Below the pieces are notes generated by a model, which had not been told where the DNA came from, did not search any database, and saw only the letters and a program-made list of their open reading frames with translations. DNA of 64,000 bases from Hahellaceae bacterium (lineage in GTDB: Bacteria > Pseudomonadota > Gammaproteobacteria > Pseudomonadales > Oleiphilaceae). This document shows positions 23,803 to 32,233 of the stretch, piece by piece. Where the stretch lies: positions 558,001 to 622,000 of the forward strand of contig JACKOD010000001.1 of the NCBI GenBank assembly GCA_024234505.1, given 5' to 3'. Numbering within the stretch: position 1 is the first letter of the stretch; every line of letters begins with the position of its first letter. The position numbers and the translations under genes were made by a program.

Positions 23803-26070
23803 ATGCTGAGTAAAGACCTTGAGTTGACGCTCAATGCGGCATTTCGTAGCGCAAGGGAAAAACGCCATGAATTTATGACGGTTGAGCACTTGCTACTGGC
23901 GTTATTGGATAATGATGCGGCTGCGAAAGTACTTAACGCGTGTGGGGCGGATCTCTCATCGTTGCGGGTCGAATTGACCGAGTTTGTAGATTCAACAACG
24001 CCGTTGATTCCCAGTGCCGATAAAGAACGGGAAACGCAGCCAACGCTGGGATTTCAGCGTGTTCTGCAGCGTGCGGTATTTCACGTCCAGTCTTCTGGTA
24101 AAAAGGAGGTTACGGGCGCAAATGTTCTGGTCGCAATCTTCAGCGAACAGGAAAGTCAGGCCGTTTATGTTCTGAAAAAGCAAAGCGTCGCGCGTATTGA
24201 TGTGGTGAATTTTATCTCCCACGGAATATCAAAAGTACCGGGGCATCACGAACAGGAGCATCACAATGAAGCTGAAAGTCAGGAGGAGACGGTTACTGAG
24301 GAAAGTAGCGGTTCCAATCCACTGGATGCGTATGCTTCAAATTTAAATGACCTGGCGTTGTTAGGCAAAATTGACCCCTTGATCGGTCGTGAGGCCGAAA
24401 TTGAACGAGTGGTGCAAATTCTTGCGCGTCGCAGAAAAAATAACCCCTTGCTTGTAGGTGAGGCGGGTGTGGGTAAAACTGCGATTGTTGAAGGTTTGGC
24501 CAAACTGATAGTGGATGGACAGGTACCGGATATCATTGCGGATGCTGAAGTTTTTTCTCTCGATATGGGTGCGCTGTTAGCAGGCACTAAATATCGTGGA
24601 GACTTTGAAAAGCGCTTCAAGGCGTTACTGGCAGAATTGAAAAAGCGCCGTCATGCCGTTTTGTTTATTGATGAGATTCATACGATTATCGGTGCAGGCT
24701 CTGCTTCAGGTGGGGTCATGGATGCATCGAATCTTTTAAAACCGCTATTAAGTTCAGGGGGGGTGCGCTGTATTGGTTCGACAACTTTCTCCGAGTTTCG
24801 GGGTATTTTCGAAAAAGACAGCGCGTTAGCCAGACGTTTTCAGAAAATAGATGTGAATGAGCCTGATGTAGAAGCTACCTATCTCATTCTCAAAGGGCTA
24901 AAAACGCAGTTTGAAAAGCATCATGATCTGAAATATACCGATAAAGCCTTACGGGCGGCAGCGGAGCTGGCGGAGCGATATATTACTGATCGCCACATGC
25001 CTGATAAGGCCATTGATGTGATCGATGAAGCGGGTGCCAGTCAGCGGTTGAAAGTGAGTTCAAAGCGTAAGAAAGTGATTGGTGTTCAGACAATAGAAGA
25101 TATTGTGGCTAAGATCGCGCGCATACCGCCTAAAAATGTTTCTACTTCTGACAAAGCGTTGCTGAAGAATCTGGAGCGCGATTTGAAGATGGTGGTGTTT
25201 GGGCAGGACAAGTCGATTGACGTGTTAGCCACAGCAATCAAAATGGCTCGTGCGGGACTCAAAGCGCCCGAGAAACCTGAAGGTGCATTTTTGTTTGCGG
25301 GCCCGACCGGTGTGGGTAAAACCGAAGTCACTCGACAGTTATCAAAAGTCCTGGGAATTGAGTTGGTGCGCTTTGATATGTCGGAGTACATGGAGCGGCA
25401 TACTGTGTCTCGATTGATTGGTGCGCCTCCAGGGTATGTTGGTTTTGATCAGGGGGGATTGCTCACTGAGGCGATCAACAAAAACCCGCACTGTGTCTTG
25501 TTGTTGGACGAAATTGAAAAAGCCCATCCGGAAGTTTTCAATCTGCTTTTGCAGGTCATGGATCATGGAACGCTGACAGACAACAATGGGCGCAAGGCAG
25601 ATTTTCGGCATGTTATTCTGGTCATGACAACCAATGCCGGTGCCGAAATGTTAAGTCGTCGCTCCATAGGGTTTAGCGATCAGGATAATTCGACAGATGG
25701 TATGGAGGTAATTAACCGGACGTTCACTCCGGAATTCCGCAATAGGCTGGATGGCATCATACAATTTGGCGCGTTGACCAAGGGGACGATTGGCTATGTT
25801 GTGGATAAATTCCTGACAGAACTCCAGGCGCAGCTAGATGATAAACATGTTGTATTGCATGTTGATGATAGTGTGAGAGACTGGTTAGCGGAAAATGGTT
25901 ATGACGAGAAAATGGGGGCTCGCCCTATGGCTCGATTAATTCAGGAGACGCTCAAGAAGCCTTTGGCAGAAGAAATTCTCTTTGGTCGTCTGTCTGAAAA
26001 TGGCGGCGAGGTTCATGCGAGACTTGAAGCTGGCAAGGTTATTTTTGATTTTGAATATGCAATGGCCTAG
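23803..26070 (+). CDS. clpA: ClpA, AAA+ unfoldase of the ClpAP protease
   Basis: Hexameric ATPase that unfolds proteins and feeds them to ClpP. It has the N-terminal ClpS-binding repeat domain (about 1-140), a first AAA domain with Walker A GEAGVGKTA (about residue 220) and VLFIDEIHTIIGAGS, and a second AAA domain with GPTGVGKTE (about 505) and VLLLDEIEKAHPEV, followed by the D2 small domain. At 755 residues it matches E. coli ClpA (758) and lacks the ClpB middle coiled coil. GAGGTG precedes the ATG. clpP is not in this window. Confidence 0.97.
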   Translation: MLSKDLELTLNAAFRSAREKRHEFMTVEHLLLALLDNDAAAKVLNACGADLSSLRVELTEFVDSTTPLIPSADKERETQPTLGFQRVLQRAVFHVQSSGKKEVTGANVLVAIFSEQESQAVYVLKKQSVARIDVVNFISHGISKVPGHHEQEHHNEAESQEETVTEESSGSNPLDAYASNLNDLALLGKIDPLIGREAEIERVVQILARRRKNNPLLVGEAGVGKTAIVEGLAKLIVDGQVPDIIADAEVFSLDMGALLAGTKYRGDFEKRFKALLAELKKRRHAVLFIDEIHTIIGAGSASGGVMDASNLLKPLLSSGGVRCIGSTTFSEFRGIFEKDSALARRFQKIDVNEPDVEATYLILKGLKTQFEKHHDLKYTDKALRAAAELAERYITDRHMPDKAIDVIDEAGASQRLKVSSKRKKVIGVQTIEDIVAKIARIPPKNVSTSDKALLKNLERDLKMVVFGQDKSIDVLATAIKMARAGLKAPEKPEGAFLFAGPTGVGKTEVTRQLSKVLGIELVRFDMSEYMERHTVSRLIGAPPGYVGFDQGGLLTEAINKNPHCVLLLDEIEKAHPEVFNLLLQVMDHGTLTDNNGRKADFRHVILVMTTNAGAEMLSRRSIGFSDQDNSTDGMEVINRTFTPEFRNRLDGIIQFGALTKGTIGYVVDKFLTELQAQLDDKHVVLHVDDSVRDWLAENGYDEKMGARPMARLIQETLKKPLAEEILFGRLSENGGEVHARLEAGKVIFDFEYAMA

Positions 26071-26110
26071 TCAAATTCAGGACGACAAAAATAGTTAAGA
26101 TATAAAGCAG

Positions 26111-26145
26111 AAACCTGTCCCGGATAACCGGGGCAGGTTTTTTTA
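26111..26145 (+). terminator. Rho-independent terminator after clpA
   Basis: A 13-bp stem (26111-26123 with 26128-26140, one T·G pair) closes an ATAA loop and is followed by TTTT. It lies 41 bp after the clpA stop. Confidence 0.93.
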
Positions 26146-26183
26146 TGCCAATAAATCGCGATAAAGGAAAAATAAAAGCGGGG

Positions 26184-26244
26184 GATCGAACACTGTATGC
26201 GTCTAGATGTTCACTGCATATCACAGTGCTACGCGGGTTCGATC
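26184..26244. repeat. Interrupted inverted repeat between clpA and infA
   Basis: GATCGAAC (26184-26191) and GTTCGATC (26237-26244) are perfect inverted arms; inside them CACTGTATGC and GCATATCACAGTG are a second, imperfect inverted pair. The arms look like two facing tRNA T-loops (GTTCGATC), but no acceptor stem, anticodon arm or CCA could be matched, so I do not call a tRNA. Confidence 0.5.
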
Positions 26245-26275
26245 TGAGAGGTGCGCCTATTGGTTTTTGATGAGA

Positions 26276-26494
26276 TTAGCGTGCGCGATAGGTGATGCGA
26301 CCTTTGCTCAAGTCGTAAGGAGTCAGTTCGACCTTGACCTTATCGCCCGTAAGAATGCGGATGTAGTTCTTACGCATTTTTCCGGAAATGTGGGCTGTCA
26401 CAATATGTCCATTTTCCAGCTCGACACGAAACATCGTGTTTGGAAGGGTGTCGATGATGGTGCCTTCCATTTCAATGACGTCTTCTTTTGACAT
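26276..26494 (-). CDS. infA: Translation initiation factor IF-1
   Basis: 72-residue S1/OB-fold protein that binds the ribosomal A site during initiation. Sequence is near the consensus throughout: MSKEDVIEMEGTIIDTLPNT at the start, HIVTAHISGKMRKNYIRIL in the middle, and ELTPYDLSKGRITYR at the end. GAGG lies about 10 nt before the ATG. It converges with clpA, as in Pseudomonas, and follows bpt on the minus strand after a 130-bp gap that can hold its own promoter. Confidence 0.98.
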   Translation of the reverse strand: MSKEDVIEMEGTIIDTLPNTMFRVELENGHIVTAHISGKMRKNYIRILTGDKVKVELTPYDLSKGRITYRAR

Positions 26495-26624
26495 TCAGTT
26501 AGTAACCTCAAGGATTTCGATTTCACAGACAAGGCGGCTATTATTTTTAGCCTGCAAGTAGTCGGTGTTTGAAAAAGCGCCATTTTGCCTGATTCTTTAA
26601 CCATTAGCAAAATATTAAAGCAAA

Positions 26625-27347
26625 TTAATCTGAAGCATGGGTGGGAATACGCTCCCAACCCGATTCGCAGAGTTGTTCTAGCGGCGAGAAGTGTTTTTTA
26701 TAGCTCATTTTTCGACATGCGTCTATCCAGTACCCTAGAAATAGATAATTCAACTCTCTTCGACGAACTTCTTCTATTTGCCAAAGTACGGCAAAGGTAC
26801 CCAGGTTCAGATGTTTGTATTCCGGGTCATAGAAGGTGTATACCGCCGACAATCCATTAAGCAATTCGTCCACGACGGCAACGGCGATGAGGTTTTGATT
26901 AAGCGTGAATTCGACAAATAGTGTAGACGGAGGGCATTCGACCAGAAAAGAGTGATATTGAGATTGGCTTGCCGGATACATGTCGCCGTCAGTATGCTGC
27001 TGGTTAATGTACTTTTCATACAAGCTGTAATGCGCTGCGTAAAATCCGGCAGGCCGGATTTTGGATTTGATATCTTTGCATTTTGCCAAGGTTCGCCGCT
27101 GCGATCTGTTCGGCGTGAATTGCTCCACAGGAACACGCACAGGAATACAGGCGCTGCAGTGAGAGCAATAGGGCTTGTAATAGTGGACGCCACTACGGCG
27201 AAAGCCAAGCATGGTTAGTTGGGTATATATGTTCTGATCAATATCTGCGCCGGGATCTGCAAAAAGCGTAGTGGCAAGTTCGCCTTCCAGGTAGCTGCAA
27301 GGGTGTTCAGGTGTAGCGTAGAACTTCAGCGTGTTTAAGTTTGACAT
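26625..27347 (-). CDS. bpt: Aspartate/glutamate leucyltransferase Bpt
   Basis: Aminoacyl-tRNA–protein transferase of the bacterial ATE-like class: adds Leu from Leu-tRNA to proteins with N-terminal Asp or Glu, marking them for ClpS–ClpAP. Visible: the N-terminal ATE domain with CSYL and YCSHCSACIPVRV (conserved cysteines near residues 60-67), FTPNRSQRR, and the C-terminal ATE domain with VAVVDELLNGLSAVYTFYDP and YLFLGYWI. At 240 residues it is the usual length. It starts 3 bp after the aat stop, so the two transferases form one operon. Confidence 0.95.
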   Translation of the reverse strand: MSNLNTLKFYATPEHPCSYLEGELATTLFADPGADIDQNIYTQLTMLGFRRSGVHYYKPYCSHCSACIPVRVPVEQFTPNRSQRRTLAKCKDIKSKIRPAGFYAAHYSLYEKYINQQHTDGDMYPASQSQYHSFLVECPPSTLFVEFTLNQNLIAVAVVDELLNGLSAVYTFYDPEYKHLNLGTFAVLWQIEEVRRRELNYLFLGYWIDACRKMSYKKHFSPLEQLCESGWERIPTHASD

Positions 27348-27350
27348 GAC

Positions 27351-28073
27351 TTAAGCCATCAAATACTGATTTACAGAATCATCCAGAGTAGGACTAATCC
27401 AGGCAGTATCAGCAATTTTTTGATCAATATTATTGCTTAGTATAGAAAGAAATTCCTGTCGTGGAATATTTTGAGCGCCAAGGGAAAAGAGGTGTGGATT
27501 GGGTACCTGGCAATCCATCAGTGCGTAGTTCCATGTATGGAGCTGTAATGCCAGTGCGATAATGGCCGCCTTGGAGGCGTTCACTCTCAGCGAGAACATG
27601 GACTCGCCAAAAAACATTCGACCTATGGTAACACCATAGATTCCCCCGACCAGCTTGCCTTCATACCAAACCTCTAAAGATTTTGCATACCCTGACGCTG
27701 CTAGTTCGCAGTAGGCGCTATGCATTGCCGGCGTAATCCAGGTTCCGCTCTGCTCCCGGGTTTTGCCGCAGAGTGCCATGACTTCGTCGAATCGCTGGTT
27801 TAGTGTGAATGTGTAGGGAGACTTTCGAAGCATTCGCTTCATGCTTCTGGATATATGTATATTTTGGGGAAAGATGACGCATCGAGGGTTGGGGCACCAC
27901 CAAAGTATCGGCTGATCTTCATTGAACCAGGGGAAAATGCCTCTCCGATACGCGCTTAATAACCGCGTCACGGACAGGTCGCCACCTGCAGCCAATAATC
28001 CTTCGGGATCCGTTAATGCCGTGTGTGCCGGGGGAAATTCAGTATGAGAATCGAGCCAGACGATATTGGTCAT
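27351..28073 (-). CDS. aat: Leucyl/phenylalanyl-tRNA–protein transferase
   Basis: Adds Leu or Phe to N-terminal Lys or Arg, producing primary N-degrons. Conserved blocks: FPPAHTALTDPEGLLAAGGD at the start, YRRGIFPWFNEDQPILWWCP, and SLEVWYEGKLVGGIYGVTIG with FFGESMFSL, which form the catalytic GNAT-like core. The 240-residue length is normal. The gene lies 87 bp downstream of trxB, separated by a hairpin, and is coupled to bpt with a 3-bp gap. Confidence 0.96.
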   Translation of the reverse strand: MTNIVWLDSHTEFPPAHTALTDPEGLLAAGGDLSVTRLLSAYRRGIFPWFNEDQPILWWCPNPRCVIFPQNIHISRSMKRMLRKSPYTFTLNQRFDEVMALCGKTREQSGTWITPAMHSAYCELAASGYAKSLEVWYEGKLVGGIYGVTIGRMFFGESMFSLRVNASKAAIIALALQLHTWNYALMDCQVPNPHLFSLGAQNIPRQEFLSILSNNIDQKIADTAWISPTLDDSVNQYLMA

Positions 28074-28088
28074 AAAGTGCTTAGCTGC

Positions 28089-28114
28089 GCAAAGGGAGGA
28101 CTTCCCCCCTTTGC
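28089..28114 (-). other. Hairpin between trxB and aat
   Basis: GCAAAGGGAGG and CCCCCCTTTGC form a stem of about 11 bp with one mismatch and an ACTT loop. No U-run follows on the minus strand, so it may be a leaky attenuator or RNA-processing element between trxB and aat rather than a full terminator. Confidence 0.5.
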
Positions 28115-28159
28115 TGAAGGGCCAAAGGTTTTAATTTAACTTTTCAATTGCCGTCTGGA

Positions 28160-29113
28160 TTAGTGCTGATCATCCAGGAACTTTTCAGCATCCAGGGCTG
28201 CCATACAGCCCATTCCTGCAGAAGTAATTGCCTGACGATAAACCTGATCGGTGACGTCACCGGCAGCAAATACACCGGGAATACTGGTGGCCGTAGCGTT
28301 GCCTCGCAATCCTGACTGAATTTTAATGTAGCCGTTTTCCATATCAAGCTGGCCCTCGAACAAATCGGTATTGGGTTTGTGGCCGATAGCGATAAATACC
28401 CCAGAGAGATCCATCTCTTTTAATTCGCCGTTTTCCGTATTTTTGATACGCAGGCCGGTCACGCCGGTACCATCACCGAGAACTTCATCCACACTGTGAT
28501 TCCATTCTATTTTTACGTTGCCATTTGCGGCTTTTTCGAACAGTTTATCCTGTAGTATTTTTTCTGAGCGGAGCTTGTCTCTTCGATGAATCAGAGTGAC
28601 TTCCGCCGCGATGTTGGCAAGATAGAGGGCTTCTTCGACCGCAGTATTTCCGCCACCGATTACCGCTACCTTCTGGTTTTTATAAAAGAAGCCATCACAG
28701 GTGGCACAAGCACTGACACCTTGTCCTTTGAATTTTTCTTCTGAATCCAGACCTAGATATTGTGCAGACGCACCCGTGGCGATGATGAGCGCGTCACAAG
28801 TGTAGGTGCCTGAGTCGCCGGTCAGTACAAAGGGGCGTTTGGTCAAGTCGGCGGTGTTGATATGATCAAAAATGATTTCGGTTTCAAAGCGCTCGGCATG
28901 TTCCTGCATACGTTGCATCAGTTCTGGTCCCTGCACGCCACTTGGGTCTCCGGGCCAGTTGTCTACATCTGTGGTTTGAGTGAGTTGCCCGCCGGCCTGG
29001 ATGCCGGTAATCATAACAGGCTTGAGATTGGCGCGCGCTGCATACACCGCAGCAGTATATCCAGCAGGGCCTGATCCAAGAATTAATAGATTGCAGTGTT
29101 TAACGTCTGACAT
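28160..29113 (-). CDS. trxB: Thioredoxin reductase
   Basis: FAD/NADPH enzyme that reduces thioredoxin. N-terminal FAD-binding LILGSGPAGYTAAVYAARA (residues 10-28), redox pair Cys136/Cys139 in SACATCDGFF, NADPH-binding VAVIGGGNTAVEEAL, and the C-terminal FAD motif GVFAAGDVTD are all present. 317 residues is the usual length. AAGGAC lies about 8 nt before the ATG. Besides general redox supply it probably serves as electron source for Gpx and Bcp encoded elsewhere in the window. Confidence 0.97.
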   Translation of the reverse strand: MSDVKHCNLLILGSGPAGYTAAVYAARANLKPVMITGIQAGGQLTQTTDVDNWPGDPSGVQGPELMQRMQEHAERFETEIIFDHINTADLTKRPFVLTGDSGTYTCDALIIATGASAQYLGLDSEEKFKGQGVSACATCDGFFYKNQKVAVIGGGNTAVEEALYLANIAAEVTLIHRRDKLRSEKILQDKLFEKAANGNVKIEWNHSVDEVLGDGTGVTGLRIKNTENGELKEMDLSGVFIAIGHKPNTDLFEGQLDMENGYIKIQSGLRGNATATSIPGVFAAGDVTDQVYRQAITSAGMGCMAALDAEKFLDDQH

Positions 29114-29273
29114 AAAAACTTGTCCTTAGTACCATTAATAAAACGAACTTGCGTCATGAAATTAAGCCGAAAGCAACTACTCTAGGGTATGTTGAGGGCT
29201 ATGAACCAATAGGTTTTCTTAATTGGGGCAATAGCGTAAACCTCAATGTGCGTTGACATTAAAATTTCGGCGC

Positions 29274-30179
29274 CTAAAAAATATCGACGGACTTTAATAG
29301 TTGATGACTAAGCGGGTGCCCAGAAACAGATGATCCCGATAGTCGATGCTCCACTACAGAGGGCAATACCATTTGAATGTCATCCGGCAAGATAAACTGC
29401 CTGCCATCGACAAGTGCCCAGGCTTTGGCTGCACGAATCAGTGAAATGCCCGCGCGGGGCGACAATCCGTGACCAAAACCTTCGGTTTGCCGCGTGTACG
29501 TCAGCAGACGGTGGACATAGTCAACTACGGCATCGGAAACGGTAATGGTTTCAACCTTTTCCTGAAGTTGCAGTAACTCTGAGGGATTCATTGTAATGCT
29601 CAGAGTTGAAATCAGGTTTCGACGGTCAACGCCTTTGAGTAGTTGTTTCTCAGATTCAGAGTCGGGAAAACCCAGGCTGATTTTCATCATAAAGCGATCC
29701 AGCTGAGATTCAGGTAAAGGGTAGGTGCCTGATTGCTCCACCGGGTTTTGCGTGGCTATGACAAAAAAAGGAGCTGGCAGGAGGCGAGTTTCACCTTCGA
29801 GACTTACCTGTCGCTCTTCCATTGCTTCAAGCAAAGCACTTTGTGCCTTGGGAGGCGCGCGATTGATTTCGTCAGCTAACACTAATTGGGCAAAAACAGG
29901 ACCTGGATGAAATGTAAACTCATTTTTATGCCGATCAAAAATGTTTACGCCCAACAGATCGGCGGGTAAGAGATCGCTGGTAAATTGAATCCGGTTATAA
30001 GACAAGCCCAGTACGGTCGCGATGGCGTGTGAAAGTGTGGTCTTCCCCATGCCGGGAAGGTCATCAATCAAGAGATGACCTTTGGCGATGAGGCAAGTGA
30101 GCGCCAAACGAACTTGCTGATCTTTGCCAAGCAGTATTTTTTGTATTTCGGTTAGTGTTGCCTGGATTGAGTGGCTCAT
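29274..30179 (-). CDS. MoxR-family AAA+ ATPase, stand-alone copy
   Basis: MoxR-type AAA+ ATPase of 301 residues, a class that usually assists assembly or activation of vWA-domain partners. Walker A is DDLPGMGKTT (about residues 38-47); Walker B is VLADEINRAPPKAQSALLEA, followed by MEERQVSLEG; sensor and C-terminal lid segments (GLSPRAGISLIRAAKAWALV) are present. Unlike the second MoxR at 51627, it has no adjacent DUF58, transglutaminase or vWA gene: trxB lies downstream and aguB upstream. Its partner is therefore unknown. The 95-bp gap upstream suggests its own promoter. Confidence 0.9.
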   Translation of the reverse strand: MSHSIQATLTEIQKILLGKDQQVRLALTCLIAKGHLLIDDLPGMGKTTLSHAIATVLGLSYNRIQFTSDLLPADLLGVNIFDRHKNEFTFHPGPVFAQLVLADEINRAPPKAQSALLEAMEERQVSLEGETRLLPAPFFVIATQNPVEQSGTYPLPESQLDRFMMKISLGFPDSESEKQLLKGVDRRNLISTLSITMNPSELLQLQEKVETITVSDAVVDYVHRLLTYTRQTEGFGHGLSPRAGISLIRAAKAWALVDGRQFILPDDIQMVLPSVVEHRLSGSSVSGHPLSHQLLKSVDIF

Positions 30180-30212
30180 GCGAATGGATCATTTACCTTA
30201 AAGGAAAGCGAG

Positions 30213-30236
30213 GCTGGTCGCTATCAGGCGACCAGC
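30213..30236 (-). terminator. Probable terminator after aguB
   Basis: GCTGGTCGC (30213-30221) and GCGACCAGC (30228-30236) form a perfect 9-bp stem with a 6-nt loop, 10 bp after the aguB stop. On the minus strand the sequence after it is pyrimidine-rich (CTCGCTTTCCTTT) rather than a clean U-run. Confidence 0.6.
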
Positions 30237-30245
30237 GCGATGTTG

Positions 30246-31190
30246 TTAATCAATATAACGCTTGGTTAGTTCGCCATAGGCGTCAACTCGCCTGTCTCTC
30301 AAATACGGCCAGATTCTCCTGACAGATTCGCTTCTGGCCATATCAAGTTCAACGATTAAATTTTCTGGTTGATTGCTTGAGGCTTTGGCCAGAAATTCGC
30401 CCTGAGGACCGCAGATAAAACTGTGCCCCCAAAAGTCGATCCCGTCACTGTGGCCGGTGGGGTCTGCTTCAAACCCCACCCGATTGGGGGCAATGACCGG
30501 AATGCCGTTCGCAATTGCATGGGCGCGTTGAATGGTTACCCATGCCTCTTGCTGGCGTTGTTTCTCGGCCACGTCTTCGTTGGGTTCCCAACCGATCGCC
30601 GTAGGGTAGATGAGCAGGTCTGCACCCGCCAGCGCCATGAGTCTGGCTCCTTCGGGATACCACTGATCCCAGCAAACCAGGATGCCAAGCTTTCCGACAC
30701 TCGTTTTTATTGGACGAAAACCGTTGCGAGTGGCCTCTGCCACGCCAGGGTAGGGCTGGGTTTCGGCATTAAAAGCAGCATCACCCGGTGTGAAATAGAA
30801 TTTTTCGTAGAAACCCGGGTCGTCGGGAATGTGCATTTTTCGATAAATTCCCGCAATCGTTCCATCCTTTTCACATACAACTGCGGTGTTGTGATAAAGC
30901 CCCGGTGCACGCTTTTCGAAAATAGAGGTAACAATGACGATGCCGAGTGATTGAGCAATTTTGCACATCCGCTGGGTCGTTGGGCCAGGAATGGGCTCTG
31001 CCAGATCAAAAAATCGGGTTTCCTCCGATTGGCAAAAGTATTGAGTGGCGTGCAATTCCTGAAGCACCACAAGTTGCGCACCCTGCTGGGCGCAAGACTT
31101 GATGTGTGCTTCTGTTGCGTCCAGATTGGCGTTTTTGTCTGTAGAGCACGACTGCTGAATGGCAGCGACCTTGAGTGTTTGATTCATCAT
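30246..31190 (-). CDS. aguB: N-carbamoylputrescine amidohydrolase
   Basis: Nitrilase-superfamily hydrolase converting N-carbamoylputrescine to putrescine, the last step of the agmatine route. The catalytic triad is visible: Glu in VLQELHATQYF, Lys in YRKMHIPDDPGFYEKFYF, Cys in ILVCWDQWYPEGARLMAL. The PGFYEKFYF segment is specific for AguB-type enzymes. At 314 residues it is slightly longer than the Pseudomonas enzyme (292). Its start overlaps the aguA stop by 4 bp (ATGA), and the ATG is doubled, so the first or second may be used. aguA supplies its substrate. Confidence 0.95.
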   Translation of the reverse strand: MMNQTLKVAAIQQSCSTDKNANLDATEAHIKSCAQQGAQLVVLQELHATQYFCQSEETRFFDLAEPIPGPTTQRMCKIAQSLGIVIVTSIFEKRAPGLYHNTAVVCEKDGTIAGIYRKMHIPDDPGFYEKFYFTPGDAAFNAETQPYPGVAEATRNGFRPIKTSVGKLGILVCWDQWYPEGARLMALAGADLLIYPTAIGWEPNEDVAEKQRQQEAWVTIQRAHAIANGIPVIAPNRVGFEADPTGHSDGIDFWGHSFICGPQGEFLAKASSNQPENLIVELDMARSESVRRIWPYLRDRRVDAYGELTKRYID

Positions 31191-32233
31191 GACTTAACGA
31201 CTCCTGCAGGAATTTGCATGGTGATACAATGCAGACTGCCATGTTGCTTAACTAGTGGCGTGCAGTAAACGGGAACAATGTCATGCTGTGGGAAGCATTC
31301 CTTCAGAACGTCTAAGGCTTCCTGGTCTTCTGCTACATCGTAAACGGGAACCAGAACCGCACCGTTAATGATAAGAAAGTTGGCGTAAGTCGAAGGAAGG
31401 CGATCTTCTCCATCATATATGGGAGTCGTCATCGGCAATTTTGCCAGTCGATAGGGCTTACCGTTGGGCTGGCGGAAAGCTTTAAGCTCGCTTTCCATAT
31501 TTTTCAGCGCCTGATAGTGCTCATCCTGTGTGTCGTCACAACCCACGTAACAAATTAAATCATCCTGACAGAATCGTGCCAGTGTATCGATATGGCTGTC
31601 GGTATCATCCCCGGCCAGATAGCCGTGATTGAGCCATAAAATTTCAGAGAGACCAAACTCATCTTTTAGACGTATCTCAACGTCGCTTTGAGACAAGCCC
31701 GGATTTCTGGTATCCGTCAGCAAACATTGGCTTGTGGTCAGTAATACACCTTGGCCGTTCGATTCTATTGAACCGCCCTCCAGTACCAGATTGATTTGCT
31801 GAAAAGGTGTTTTACCAAATGCCCCGGCACGTTGCAGTTGCTGATTGATCAGGTCGTCTTTAGCGTAGGGGAATTTATTACCCCAGGCATTGAAATGGAA
31901 ATCGAGTAGTACCGGCTGGCCGTTTTGCAATACCGTAATGGGCCCGTGATCTCTTGCCCAGGTGTCGTTGGAATCTACGACATAGGAGAGTACGGGGAAT
32001 TGATTTGAATCCCACGATTCAATTTGCACCAAAATGCTTTCTAACAGCTGTTCGTCGGCACAACTGATCAAAAGCGGTTGCCGCTTAAGAACTTCCCTGG
32101 CAATGGTGAAATATACCGGGGCGACCTCATCAAGAATATCTGCCCAGTCGGTCTGGGCGTGCGGCCAGGTTAGCATGACCGCTGACTGTGTTGCCCACTC
32201 GGCGGGCAAAAAACGTGTATTAGTTTGACTCAT
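31187..32233 (-). CDS. aguA: Agmatine deiminase
   Basis: Hydrolyses agmatine to N-carbamoylputrescine and ammonia (Porphyromonas-type peptidyl-arginine-deiminase superfamily). Visible: FLPAEWATQSAVMLTWPH at the start, the ARDHGPITV segment, EGGSIESNGQGVLLTT, NHGYLAGDDTDSHID, and the nucleophilic cysteine in GSLHCITMQIPAGV near the C-terminus. Start ATG at 32233 (MSQTNTRFLPAEW) gives 348 residues; a GTG at 32248 is also open. Either start overlaps the upstream small gene by 14-29 bp. No TetR-type aguR gene is present, unlike in P. aeruginosa. Confidence 0.95.
   Translation of the reverse strand: MSQTNTRFLPAEWATQSAVMLTWPHAQTDWADILDEVAPVYFTIAREVLKRQPLLISCADEQLLESILVQIESWDSNQFPVLSYVVDSNDTWARDHGPITVLQNGQPVLLDFHFNAWGNKFPYAKDDLINQQLQRAGAFGKTPFQQINLVLEGGSIESNGQGVLLTTSQCLLTDTRNPGLSQSDVEIRLKDEFGLSEILWLNHGYLAGDDTDSHIDTLARFCQDDLICYVGCDDTQDEHYQALKNMESELKAFRQPNGKPYRLAKLPMTTPIYDGEDRLPSTYANFLIINGAVLVPVYDVAEDQEALDVLKECFPQHDIVPVYCTPLVKQHGSLHCITMQIPAGVVKS

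Noticed and set aside
26168..26250. Possible tRNA gene between clpA and infA (GTTCGATC T-loop-like sequence on both strands)
   Set aside because: No 7-bp acceptor stem, anticodon arm or D-arm could be aligned on either strand, so it is reported only as an inverted repeat.
30423..30950. 175-codon plus-strand frame inside aguB
   Set aside because: Antisense shadow of a conserved nitrilase-family gene with no protein features.
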